Origin: Streptomyces sp. NBC_00582
GTDB lineage: Bacteria > Actinomycetota > Actinomycetes > Streptomycetales > Streptomycetaceae
NCBI RefSeq assembly: GCF_036345155.1
Contig: NZ_CP107772.1
Location: forward strand, 186,001 to 250,000
Direction: 5' to 3'
Length of the DNA stretch: 64,000 nucleotides
The notes beneath the pieces are model-generated. The model was not told where the DNA came from and did not search any database. It worked only from the letters and a program-made list of their open reading frames with translations. This document shows positions 1-7,796 of this stretch, piece by piece. The position numbers and the translations under genes were made by a program. Positions within the stretch are counted from its first letter, which is position 1. Each line of letters begins with the position of its first letter.

Positions 1-2
1 TG

Positions 3-566
3 GCCACGGCCGGGCTGAACGCGACCACCGCCGACCAGGCGCTGGACGCGCTGGCTCTGGAACCGGGGCAGTGGCTGCTGGTGTCGGGCGCCGCCGGCGG
101 GGTGGGGCTCTTCACGGTCGAACTCGCTCGGCTGCGGGGGCTGAACGTGATCGCCCAGGCCGGACCGGCCGACGAGAAGCTCGTCCTGGGGGCCGGTGCG
201 CAGCTTTTCGTCTCGCGCGAGGACGACCTGGTGCCCACGGTGCGCCGACTGGTACCGGGCGGTGTGGACGGCGCGGTCGACGCGGCCAACCTGGCCGCCG
301 GGGCGGCGGACGCCGTACGGCACGGCGGTGCGTTCGTGTCGCTGCTCAACTCCGCGCCCATGGCACGCCGCGAAGTGCGGATGATCAATATGGCGTGGCA
401 CACCGACGCCGGGCGCCTGGCCAAGCTGGCGGCCTACGCGGGCGCCGGTCTGATCAGCCTGCGGGTGGCGAAGACCTGTCCGCTGGAGCAGATCGCCGAT
501 GCCCACCACGCCCTTGCCGCGGGCGGGCTCCGCGGCCGGATCGTCTTGGTCCCCGACCACGCGTGA
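3..566 (+). CDS. MDR-family quinone oxidoreductase / zinc-less alcohol dehydrogenase, 5' truncated by window
   Basis: This is the C-terminal part (187 residues visible) of a medium-chain dehydrogenase/reductase; the reading frame is already open at base 3, so the start lies outside the window. The nucleotide-binding Rossmann motif GAAGGVG is near residue 33, followed by a hydrophobic strand and an alternating alpha/beta pattern to the end. Family members transfer hydride from NAD(P)H to quinones or enones in the cytoplasm. The last part (residues about 150-187, ending at the family-typical glycine-rich 'GGLRGRIVL') matches the usual C-terminus, so the 3' end is intact. The next recognisable sequence, 16 bases downstream, is a broken SDR reductase, so this gene may once have been part of a redox operon. 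The exact substrate cannot be told. Confidence 0.85.
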   Translation, partial: ATAGLNATTADQALDALALEPGQWLLVSGAAGGVGLFTVELARLRGLNVIAQAGPADEKLVLGAGAQLFVSREDDLVPTVRRLVPGGVDGAVDAANLAAGAADAVRHGGAFVSLLNSAPMARREVRMINMAWHTDAGRLAKLAAYAGAGLISLRVAKTCPLEQIADAHHALAAGGLRGRIVLVPDHA

Positions 567-582
567 CAGGAGTCTGGTCGCG

Positions 583-820
583 ATGCGGCGATTCGAGGGG
601 CGCACGGTGATCGGCACGGGGGCTCCACCGGCCTGGGGCTCGCAGCCGCCGAGCTTCCGTCGCCGAGGGTGCCACCGTCCGCCTTGTCGTCCGCCGGAAG
701 TCTGCGGGTGATCTCGCGGCCGCCAGGCTGAGTCCTTCCGCGGTCGCGGTCCGCGCCGACGTGACCCTCAACGACGTTCTCGCGGCTCCCGGCGAGCTCA
801 TCGACCACCGAGTCGATGGG
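583..820 (+). pseudogene. Frameshifted, truncated SDR-family reductase remnant
   Basis: Read in three successive frames this stretch gives the N-terminus of a short-chain dehydrogenase. It starts MRRFEGRTVIGTG in the frame of base 583, continues as GGSTGLGLAAAEL in the frame of base 621, and then as VAEGATVRLVVRRKSAGDL and AVAVRADVTLNDVL in the frame of base 659. The glycine-rich cofactor motif TGGSTGLG and the later ADVT motif are in the correct order for an SDR. One missing G in the run at 618-622 explains the first shift; a second indel lies near 650-658. Nothing resembling the NNAG or YxxxK region follows, so the 3' two thirds are gone. Confidence 0.6.
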
Positions 821-1279
821 GCAGCCCCAATAGGGCTGTGCCCTATAGCAGGCCGTGATCGCCTCGCGCTTCCTCCGCCACGGCTCCCAGGAGGCGAGCC
901 CCTCCAGGTAGGGCCGTGGGGCGCCCGGCAACCCGTTCGGACTGCCATGGTGTGAGCGCGTTGACGTGAGCGGGCCAGGCCGCGAAGGGGCTCGGTCTCC
1001 CTCTCCGAGAGGACGAGCGCCTGTGCGACGGCAGCGAGCACCTGGTCAAAGACCTGCGCGGTACGCCCCTGCTCCAGGCGTTGGCGGCAGTCCGGGCCGA
1101 CCACGGCGAGCAGGGCGGCCTCCTCGTCTCCACCCCGTCGACGGTACGCCGCCGTCGGCAGCCATGCCTGGCCCTGCTGGACCCAGGTAGGAGCGGACCT
1201 TCCTCGCGGCTCACCGGTGGACGAGCGTCAGACTCCGCGCCTTCCGCACGGGACGCGCGGAGCGGAAGAGGAGTTCTCC
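821..1279. other. Gene-poor stretch with possible decayed fragments
   Basis: No intact gene is seen. On the minus strand near 800-930 the peptide YWGCPIDSVVDELAGS resembles the GCPxxSLxxELA core found in the C-terminal half of many TetR regulators, but it lacks a helix-turn-helix and is not continuous with anything upstream. The segment just upstream of base 1280 carries the ribosome binding site (GAGGAG at about 1268-1273) of the aldehyde dehydrogenase. Confidence 0.35.
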
Positions 1280-2767
1280 ATGGCACTTCAGGATCAGTCA
1301 GCCCCCGTGATCGAGCGGGACCTGTTCATCGGCAACGAGTGGCGTCCGAGCTCGGAGGGCCGCTCGCAGTCGCTGGTCAACCCGGCGACGGAAGAGGAGT
1401 TCGGCAGGGTCGCGCTGGCGTCGAGTGCCGACGTGGACGCCGCGGTGCGGGCCGCGCGGGCCGCGTTCGACGAGGGGCCCTGGCCCCGGCTGTCCGTGAA
1501 GGAGCGGGCCGACTACATGCTCGCGCTCGCCGACGAGATCGAGCGGCACGCGGACGCCATCACCGAGGTGGTGACGGCCGAGACCGGGCTGGTCCTCGGT
1601 GCCGCCCGCGGCAACCCGCTGGCCTTCGCCGGCCTGCTGCGCTACTACGCGAGCCTCGCCGACTCGAGAGAACTCCACGAGGTCCGCACCGGCCTGACGG
1701 GCGCCACCGCGCGCATCGAGAAGCGGCCCGTCGGTGTCGTGGCCGCGATCGTGCCGTGGAACGCGCCGCTCGGTCTCGCCGCGTTCAAGCTTCCGCCGGC
1801 GCTCCTGGCCGGCTGCACGGTCATCATGAAGCCGTCCGACTTCTCGCCGCTGAGCGCCGGCTACGTCGCGGACGCCGCACTCGCGGTCGGCCTGCCGGCC
1901 GGTGTGATCAACGTCCTCACCGCCGGTCCCGGGCAGAGCCAGGAACTCGTCAGCCACCCGGGCGTGGACAAGGTGACGTTCACCGGATCGACGGGCGTCG
2001 GGCGCGCGATCGCCGCGGCCGCGGCGCCCACGCTCAAGCAGGTCACGCTCGAACTCGGCGGCAAGTCCCCGGCGGTGATCCTGCCGGACGCGGATCTCGA
2101 CCGGATCGTCTACACGCTCACGATCAACGTCTGCAACAACAACGGCGCGGTGTGCACGAACCCGAGCCGGCTGATCGTTCCGGAGAGCCGCAAGGACGAG
2201 ATCGTCGGAGCCCTGGCCGCGTCGTTCGCGGGTGTCAAGGTCGGGGATCCGACCGACCCGGACACGACGGTCGGCCCCATGATCAACAAGGCCCACTACG
2301 AGAAGGTGCTCGGCTTCTTCGAGACGGCCCGGCAGGAAGGCGCGGCCTTCGCCGTCGGCGGTGGCCGCGCGCCCGGGTTCGACAAGGGCTACTACGTCTC
2401 ACCGACCATCATCACCGACGTGAGGCCCGGCTCCCGGGTCGCACAGGAGGAGATCTTCGGCCCGGTGACCGCGGTGCTCACCTACCGCGACGAGGACGAG
2501 GACGAGGCGATCCGGCTGGCCAACGACACCGAGTTCGGGCTCAACGCCGCCGTCTTCAGCAGCGACGAGCAGCACGCGCTCGAGGTCGCCCGCAAGATCC
2601 ACAGCGGTACGGTCTCGATCAACAACGGCATCACCATCGATCTCGGGGTGCCGTTCGGCGGCGTCAAGCAGTCGGGCTACGGGCGCGAACTGGGCCCCGA
2701 GGGCCTCGACGCGTTCTACAACACGCACGCGATCTTCCTCGACGGCGAGCCGGTCGTGACGCTCTAG
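1280..2767 (+). CDS. NAD(P)-dependent aldehyde dehydrogenase
   Basis: A 495-residue member of the ALDH superfamily that oxidises an aldehyde to the acid in the cytoplasm. The cofactor-domain segment IVPWNAPL lies near residue 160, the general base is Glu258 in VTLELGGKSP, and the catalytic thiol is Cys292 in NNNGAVCTNPSR. The C-terminal FGGVKQSGYGREL is the usual oligomerisation-domain signature. Length is normal for the family. An in-frame ATG at 1217 exists, but ATG 1280 is preceded by GAGGAG at good spacing and gives the expected N-terminus (VIERDLFIGNEW). The gene is followed after 164 bases by a LacI regulator in the same direction, with a double palindrome between them, so the two may be functionally linked. 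The substrate is not predictable. Confidence 0.93.
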   Translation: MALQDQSAPVIERDLFIGNEWRPSSEGRSQSLVNPATEEEFGRVALASSADVDAAVRAARAAFDEGPWPRLSVKERADYMLALADEIERHADAITEVVTAETGLVLGAARGNPLAFAGLLRYYASLADSRELHEVRTGLTGATARIEKRPVGVVAAIVPWNAPLGLAAFKLPPALLAGCTVIMKPSDFSPLSAGYVADAALAVGLPAGVINVLTAGPGQSQELVSHPGVDKVTFTGSTGVGRAIAAAAAPTLKQVTLELGGKSPAVILPDADLDRIVYTLTINVCNNNGAVCTNPSRLIVPESRKDEIVGALAASFAGVKVGDPTDPDTTVGPMINKAHYEKVLGFFETARQEGAAFAVGGGRAPGFDKGYYVSPTIITDVRPGSRVAQEEIFGPVTAVLTYRDEDEDEAIRLANDTEFGLNAAVFSSDEQHALEVARKIHSGTVSINNGITIDLGVPFGGVKQSGYGRELGPEGLDAFYNTHAIFLDGEPVVTL

Positions 2768-2854
2768 CGTCATGCAAGCTGCGGCCGATCACTCGCGTCG
2801 GGGGGCAAGTGATGTGGGGTGAACTCTTGACGTGCGCTCGGCGTATGCGTGCAC

Positions 2855-2885
2855 AATGACCGCGCGGTCAGACCGCGCGGTCATT
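2855..2885. promoter_or_regulatory. Double palindromic operator upstream of lacI-type gene
   Basis: Two copies of the 12-base perfect palindrome GACCGCGCGGTC (2858-2869 and 2871-2882) sit on either side of a single A, and the whole 31 bases form a perfect inverted repeat with 15-base arms. LacI-family operators are typically palindromes with a central CG, so this is the probable autoregulatory site of the regulator that starts 46 bases downstream. A TetR-type protein is an alternative reader. Confidence 0.65.
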
Positions 2886-2931
2886 CATTTGACCTCGTTC
2901 GATGGCGAACGCTCGGCCATGAGGAGACTTC

Positions 2932-3969
2932 ATGACAACTGGAGTGGAGCGCGGTGTCGCCTCCTCCGCGCCACGCAGTGAGGACGTGGCCAGGCTGGCC
3001 GGTGTCTCACGCAAGACGGTCTCCCGGGTCCTCAACAACGAGCCGTACGTCTCCGACGAGTCCCGCCGACGGGTCCTGGCGGCCGCCGAGGAACTCGGCT
3101 ACCGGCTGAACCACGCGGCCAGGGCACTTGCATCCGGCCGTACCCGGTCCATCGGTGTGGTCGCTCTGGCGACAGCCGGGTACGGAACCGCCTCCCTGCT
3201 GGTGGGCATCGAACAGGCCGTACGGGACGCCGGTTACGCCCTGCGTGTGGTCAACACCCCGGACGGAGACCCGCACAGCATCGCCGGCGCGGTGGAGTCA
3301 CTCCTGGAGCAGGGCGTGGACGGCATCGTCGTCTCCGTACCCGTCGTCGAGGGTGAGGTCCCGCTCGGCGTCGATGTGCCGGTCCTCTTCGTCGGAGCGC
3401 CCCCCGCCTTCACCGCCGCCCGGACGCTGACCGTCGGCGTGGGTGCCCATGAGCTGGCCCGCGCGGCCACCGAACACCTGCTGGACCTCGGACACGCGAC
3501 CGTCCATCAGCTCGCCGGTCCGCGCCGGTGGTACGCCACCAAGGACCGCATCGAGGGATGGAGGGCGGCGCTGGCGGCCCGGGGCGCGCATGAACCGCCC
3601 GTGCTGAACGGTGACTGGTCGGCGGCCTCCGGGTATGCCGCGGGCCTCGGGCTGGCCTCGGACCGCTCGGTGACCGCGGTGTTCGCCGCGGGTGACGAGA
3701 TGGCCATCGGACTGATCCACGGCCTGCGGGAAAGCGGTCGTCGTGTGCCGGAGGACGTCAGTGTCGTCGGTTTCGACGGCAACCCCGTCTTCGCCTACGT
3801 CTCCCCGCCCCTGACCACCGCCCGTCAGCCCTTCGAGGCGGCGTCGAGCGAGGGAATCCGGCTTCTCCTCCACGCAATGGAGAAGCCCGATACCGAACTG
3901 CCGCCGGCGAACGACCCACCCGTCGAACTGATCGTCCGCGGTTCCACTGCTCCTCCGCCCTCTCTCTGA
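2932..3969 (+). CDS. LacI-family transcriptional regulator
   Basis: A 345-residue DNA-binding repressor. Residues about 15-65 form the classic LacI helix-turn-helix and hinge (EDVARLAGVSRKTVSRVLNN, then SRRRVLAAAEELGY and the hinge helix HAARALASGRT). Residues about 70-335 are a periplasmic-binding-protein-like effector domain (SIGVVAL at its start; AVFAAGDEMAIGLI and VSVVGFDG typical of the second lobe). Start ATG 2932 follows AGGAG at good spacing. The palindromic site at 2855-2885 in its leader suggests autorepression, and the aldehyde dehydrogenase upstream or the secreted glycosidase downstream are candidate targets. LacI regulators in streptomycetes usually sense sugars, which fits the glycosidase neighbour, but the effector is not identifiable. 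Confidence 0.93.
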   Translation: MTTGVERGVASSAPRSEDVARLAGVSRKTVSRVLNNEPYVSDESRRRVLAAAEELGYRLNHAARALASGRTRSIGVVALATAGYGTASLLVGIEQAVRDAGYALRVVNTPDGDPHSIAGAVESLLEQGVDGIVVSVPVVEGEVPLGVDVPVLFVGAPPAFTAARTLTVGVGAHELARAATEHLLDLGHATVHQLAGPRRWYATKDRIEGWRAALAARGAHEPPVLNGDWSAASGYAAGLGLASDRSVTAVFAAGDEMAIGLIHGLRESGRRVPEDVSVVGFDGNPVFAYVSPPLTTARQPFEAASSEGIRLLLHAMEKPDTELPPANDPPVELIVRGSTAPPPSL

Positions 3970-4166
3970 CCCACTCCGCCCCCGTGCCACTGCTGTGGCG
4001 CACCCACACGCCGGGGCACTCCACCTCTGCCGGCGCGCTTGTCGCCACGCCCCCACGCTCGCGGCCGCGCCCGGCAGCGCCCGCCCGGTTGTCCCCCGGG
4101 TGACGCGCCCCATGAACTCCGCCGCGTCACTCCGAGCCGTTCCGGGCCGGCGGACACCGAAACACA

Positions 4167-4223
4167 CCTTTCCCTTTCCCTTCCCCTTTCCCTTTCCCTT
4201 CCCCTTTCCCTTCCCCTTTCCCT
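4167..4223 (+). repeat. 57-base pure pyrimidine tract (CCCTTTCCCTT repeats)
   Basis: Every base from 4167 to 4223 is C or T on the plus strand, built from irregular tandem copies of TTTCCC and TTCCCC. It ends 10 bases before the start codon of the secreted glycosidase, so it would be a pure C/U segment of that mRNA leader. Such mirror-like homopyrimidine tracts can adopt triplex (H-DNA) structure and can vary in length by slippage. Confidence 0.9.
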
Positions 4224-4233
4224 GGGAGCCGCA

Positions 4234-6294
4234 ATGTCCCCTGCGCAGACAGGCGCCAGACCCGGCGCCGCTCCGCGTTCCCGTCCCCTCTCCCTCTGGT
4301 CCGTGGCCTTCGTCCTGCTCGTCGCGGCGATGACCATGGTCCTGCCCGTCGGCCGGGCGGACGCCCTGGCCCGTCCTTCGCAGACGATGTACACCCCGCC
4401 GTCGGGTGCGCCTTCGCCCGGGTCGCTCTACCCGCGGGCGATGCGTCTGCAGCACAACGGCTCCGCCAACGGCACCCTCCTCGCGACGTTCGAGCAGTAC
4501 ACCTCGGGCACACCGGTCTTCCCGATCTACCGCAGCACGGACAACGGCAACTCCTGGTCGAAGATCTCCGAGGTCGCCGACACCCAGAACGGCTGGGGCA
4601 TGCGCTGGGAGCCCGAACTGTTCGAACTGCCCACTGCGGTGGGCGGCTTCCCGGCCGGCACCGTCCTGGCCGCCGGCGCCTCGGTCCCCTCCGACCGCTC
4701 GGCCATCAAGATCGATGTCTACGCCAGCACCGACCGCGGACAGACCTGGACCTTCGTCAGCAACATCGCCACCGGCGGCCCGGCGTTCGACACGAACGGC
4801 AACGGCAACACCCCTGTATGGGAGCCGTTCTTCCTCTACGCCAACGGCAAGCTGATCGTCTACTACTCCGACCAGCGCGACCCCGACCACGGCCAGAAGG
4901 TCGTGCACCAGGTCACCACGGACCTCCACACCTGGGGTCCGGTCGTGGACGACGTGGCGATGCCCACCTACAGCCAGCGCCCGGGTATGCCGACCGTCGC
5001 GAAGCTGCCCAACGGCAACTACGTGATGACGTACGAGTACGGCGGCTCCCCCTCGGGCAACTTCGCCGTCTACTACAAGATCTCCGCCGACCCGGAGGCG
5101 TTCAACTCCGTCACGGGCATTCCCCTGCGGTCGACGGACGGCACGGTGCCCACCAGCACCCCGTACATCACATGGCTACCCACCGGCGGTCCGAACGGCA
5201 CGCTGGTCGTCAGCGCCTACAGCACCAGCGACCTGTTCCTCAACACCCAGAACGGCGCCGCGGACACCTGGACGCGCATCAGCTCCACCGTGGCAGGCGG
5301 CTACAGCCGCGGCATGGTGGCGCTGTCCGACGGCCACAGCCTGCTCGTGCTCAGCGGCGGCAACGGCGGCAGCAACCTCTCCAACCCCGTCACCTACAGC
5401 ACCATCGACCTGGGCGGCGGCATCTCGGACGGTGCCACCTACACCGTGTCGAACGCGGGCAGCAACCTCATGCTGAGCATCGCGGGCGGCTCCACAGCCA
5501 ACGGCACCAACGCCACCCAGCAGAACCCCGACAGCGCCACCGACCAGCAGTGGCGCTTCGTGCAGCAGAGCTCCGGCTACTTCAAGATCCTCAACGTCGC
5601 CAGCGGCAAGGTCCTCGGCGTGGAGAGCCAGTCCACCGCCGACGGAGCCAAGATCCTCCAGTGGGACGACAACGGCACCCTCGACCACGAATGGGCCGTC
5701 GCCCCGAACCCGGCCGGCGGCTACAGCCTCACCAACCGTGTCACCGGCAAGTACCTGGAGATCCCGAACGCCTCCTCCACCACCGGCACCGTCGCCGGCC
5801 AGTGGAGCGCCACCAGCTGCGCCTGCCAGCGCTGGAACGTCACCCAGACCGCCCTGCCGCCGCTGGGCACCGGGCAGTACGTCCTCGTCAACAAGAACAG
5901 CGGCAAGTACCTGGACATCCCGCAGGGCTCGACCGCCGCCAACACGGCGGCGCAGCAGTGGCAGAACTCGGCCTGTTCCTGCCAGCTGTTCACCTTCCAG
6001 TCCGCCGGCAGCGGAGCCTGGACCATCAGGAACGTCAACAGCAACCTGAATCTGGACATCCGTAACGGCTCCACCACCGCCGGAGCCGCCGTCGTCCAGA
6101 ACACGCCGTCCACCGCGAACTCGCAGAAGTGGACCCTTGCCGACGCGGGCAACGGCTACTACGAACTCAAGAACGTGGGCAGCGGCTTCAACGCAGGCGT
6201 CGCCCAGTCCTCCACCAGCAACGGCGCGGCGGTCGTGCAGTGGAACGACCTGAACATCGACGACCAGTTCTGGAAGATCGTCCGCATCAACTGA
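4234..6294 (+). CDS. Secreted GH93/sialidase-like beta-propeller glycosidase with C-terminal ricin-type lectin domains
   Basis: A 686-residue exported protein. Residues about 20-46 form a signal peptide (hydrophobic LWSVAFVLLVAAMTMVLPV then a small-residue cleavage region RADALA). Residues about 60-390 are a sialidase-fold propeller with Asp-box motifs STDNGNSW (101-108) and STDRGQTW (165-172). The segments WEPFF and YYSDQRDPDHGQK resemble GH93 exo-arabinanases more than true sialidases. Residues about 395-686 are two ricin-type beta-trefoils with repeated QxW-type motifs (QQWRFV, QRWNV, QKWTL), which bind polysaccharide. ATG 4234 has GGGAG upstream and gives a clean signal peptide; longer in-frame starts would run through the pyrimidine tract. 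A strong hairpin terminator follows. The likely role is degradation of plant or other environmental polysaccharide; GH93 assignment is inference. Confidence 0.85.
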   Translation: MSPAQTGARPGAAPRSRPLSLWSVAFVLLVAAMTMVLPVGRADALARPSQTMYTPPSGAPSPGSLYPRAMRLQHNGSANGTLLATFEQYTSGTPVFPIYRSTDNGNSWSKISEVADTQNGWGMRWEPELFELPTAVGGFPAGTVLAAGASVPSDRSAIKIDVYASTDRGQTWTFVSNIATGGPAFDTNGNGNTPVWEPFFLYANGKLIVYYSDQRDPDHGQKVVHQVTTDLHTWGPVVDDVAMPTYSQRPGMPTVAKLPNGNYVMTYEYGGSPSGNFAVYYKISADPEAFNSVTGIPLRSTDGTVPTSTPYITWLPTGGPNGTLVVSAYSTSDLFLNTQNGAADTWTRISSTVAGGYSRGMVALSDGHSLLVLSGGNGGSNLSNPVTYSTIDLGGGISDGATYTVSNAGSNLMLSIAGGSTANGTNATQQNPDSATDQQWRFVQQSSGYFKILNVASGKVLGVESQSTADGAKILQWDDNGTLDHEWAVAPNPAGGYSLTNRVTGKYLEIPNASSTTGTVAGQWSATSCACQRWNVTQTALPPLGTGQYVLVNKNSGKYLDIPQGSTAANTAAQQWQNSACSCQLFTFQSAGSGAWTIRNVNSNLNLDIRNGSTTAGAAVVQNTPSTANSQKWTLADAGNGYYELKNVGSGFNAGVAQSSTSNGAAVVQWNDLNIDDQFWKIVRIN

Positions 6295-6310
6295 ACGGCT
6301 GCGGATGACG

Positions 6311-6344
6311 CGGAGGGCGGGCGTGCACCCACGCCCGCCCTCCG
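6311..6344 (+). terminator. Hairpin terminator after the ricin-domain glycosidase
   Basis: A perfect 15-base stem (CGGAGGGCGGGCGTG paired with its complement) closes a 4-base loop, 16 bases after the stop codon. It lacks a T run, as is common in high-GC actinomycetes. Confidence 0.75.
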
Positions 6345-6506
6345 GCCTCGGGGGGCGGCCCCGAGTGCCGGACCGGCAGGCTCTGTCCGTCTTCAACGGC
6401 GGCTCGTCGCCGGGGCTGTGGCGCCGCAGTCGGCTCATACCGCTCTTGCCCGGGCCGCATGCGCCGGCTGACGGCACCGGGAAACCGGGCACGAGTTGCT
6501 GGACCC

Positions 6507-6560
6507 TTCGCGGACGGCCGGACGGGTTCGCGGACGGCCGGACGGGTTCGCGGACGGCCG
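6507..6560. repeat. 20-base tandem repeat, 2.7 copies
   Basis: TTCGCGGACGGCCGGACGGG is repeated head to tail at 6507, 6527 and 6547 (last copy partial). It lies between the glycosidase and the convergent pucR-type gene, ending 10 bases before the latter's stop codon. Confidence 0.9.
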
Positions 6561-6569
6561 GCGTACGCG

Positions 6570-7736
6570 TCAGCCGGCCCGCAGACCGACCGCCAGCGTC
6601 AGTTCGAGGACCCGGTGTGGCGATGCGAGGTCCGGAAACAGTTCCCGCAGCTGCGACATCCGGTACCGGACGGTCTGGGGATGGACGTACAGCGCCGCCG
6701 CCACCTCGTCCCGTCTGCCCTGGTGCAGCAGCCACTCCCGCAGCGTCTCCTCCAGCCGCCGCGCGGTCGCGACGGGCAAGGTCCGCAACGGTGCGAGGGC
6801 CCGGGCACGCAGGTCTGCGAACGCGTCCACGTCGGCGCTCAGCACCAGCTCGGGCAGGTGGTCCTCGGTGTCGCGGATATCGCAGGAGAGGGAGCGCGCG
6901 CGGAGGGCTCGCGCGTAGGAGGCGGACGCGCGCGTCCATGGCCGGGCCGGGCCGACCACGGCGGTGCGGTCGGTCAGCTGCCGCAACAGATGTGATCGGT
7001 CGGCATCGGGGACGAGCAGCACGCCGACGGTGTCCGGCAGATCGTCGAGGACGAGGGTGCCCGGGTCGAGCGCGCGGTAGGCGGGCCGGGCCTGGGCGGC
7101 GGGCAGCAGGACCGCGGTCAGCGAAACCGGGGGCTGCCACCCGGCCCGTTGGGCGGAGGCCAGCAGGACGTCCGGGCCCGCGCCGGCGAGGAGGTCGCGG
7201 GCCAGGTGTTCGAGGTGGCGCTCGTGGGCCCTGCCCCGGGCGGCCAGTTCGTCGGCGTGGCCCGCGGCGCTCGCGGCGGAGAGCTCGTCGATGTAGGCGA
7301 AGGTCAGCTCGGCGAACTTGGCGACCTCGGCGGCGGGCAGACCCGCGGGGACGGCACCCGCCGCCAGGCATCGCCAGGCCACGCGGGCGCCGACGCGGTA
7401 GGCGCTGAGCAGGGCGTCCATCGAACGGCCGTCGCGCACCTCGCCCCGGCCCAGCTCGTAGGCCGCGTCGCCGGCGTCGCCGCCTGTGGCGTTCCCGCTC
7501 GCGAGGTCCAGGTAATGCCCCAGGGCGGTGCGCACGGCCCGGCGGATGGTGCCGCCCATGCTGCCCGAGAGGGCGCCTGCGTAGGGAGGGACCTCGTCGA
7601 TGATCGCCTGGACGACCTCGTCGGCGGTGGTCTTCAGCGCGGACCGAAGCGCGGTGACCGTCGTCTCGTCCAGGGCCAGTTCGCTGGCCCTCCGGATTGC
7701 ATGGCTCACGTTTTTGTTCCCTGCGAACAATTCCAC
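6570..7736 (-). CDS. PucR/CdaR-family transcriptional regulator
   Basis: A 388-residue regulator whose last 48 residues (about 341-388) form the PucR-type winged helix-turn-helix (RRDEVAAALYVHPQTVRYRMSQLRELF, then HRVLELTLAVGL). The upstream 340 residues contain the helical RsbT-antagonist-like sensory region and a GGDEF-related middle domain typical of the family, with no membrane segment. The gene diverges from the ferredoxin reductase/desaturase pair across 60 bases, so it is very likely their activator. This arrangement is familiar around fatty acid desaturases in actinobacteria. GTG 7736 gives the longest product; a second GTG 27 bases further in is a possible alternative start. Confidence 0.88.
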   Translation of the reverse strand: MELFAGNKNVSHAIRRASELALDETTVTALRSALKTTADEVVQAIIDEVPPYAGALSGSMGGTIRRAVRTALGHYLDLASGNATGGDAGDAAYELGRGEVRDGRSMDALLSAYRVGARVAWRCLAAGAVPAGLPAAEVAKFAELTFAYIDELSAASAAGHADELAARGRAHERHLEHLARDLLAGAGPDVLLASAQRAGWQPPVSLTAVLLPAAQARPAYRALDPGTLVLDDLPDTVGVLLVPDADRSHLLRQLTDRTAVVGPARPWTRASASYARALRARSLSCDIRDTEDHLPELVLSADVDAFADLRARALAPLRTLPVATARRLEETLREWLLHQGRRDEVAAALYVHPQTVRYRMSQLRELFPDLASPHRVLELTLAVGLRAG

Positions 7737-7744
7737 CCACCAGA

Positions 7745-7776
7745 TTTACGTCCTGCGGTCAGGACTTTACGCCCTG
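7745..7776. promoter_or_regulatory. Candidate regulator site in the pucR/desaturase divergent promoter
   Basis: The inverted repeat GTCCTG-N4-CAGGAC (7750-7765) overlaps a direct repeat TTTACGTCCTG / TTTACGCCCTG (7745 and 7766, 21 bases apart, about two helical turns). Both lie in the 60-base gap between the divergent genes. Confidence 0.5.
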
Positions 7777-7796
7777 GGGCGCAGCAAGCTGGAGGC

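Noticed and set aside
1081..2859. A 592-codon frame overlapping the first aldehyde dehydrogenase
   Set aside because: Shadow of the dehydrogenase gene; Arg/Gly-rich with no motifs.
4234..6294. True exo-sialidase
   Set aside because: Asp-boxes are present, but the arginine triad and FRIP motif of sialidases were not found, and YYSDQRDP-type wording fits GH93 better.
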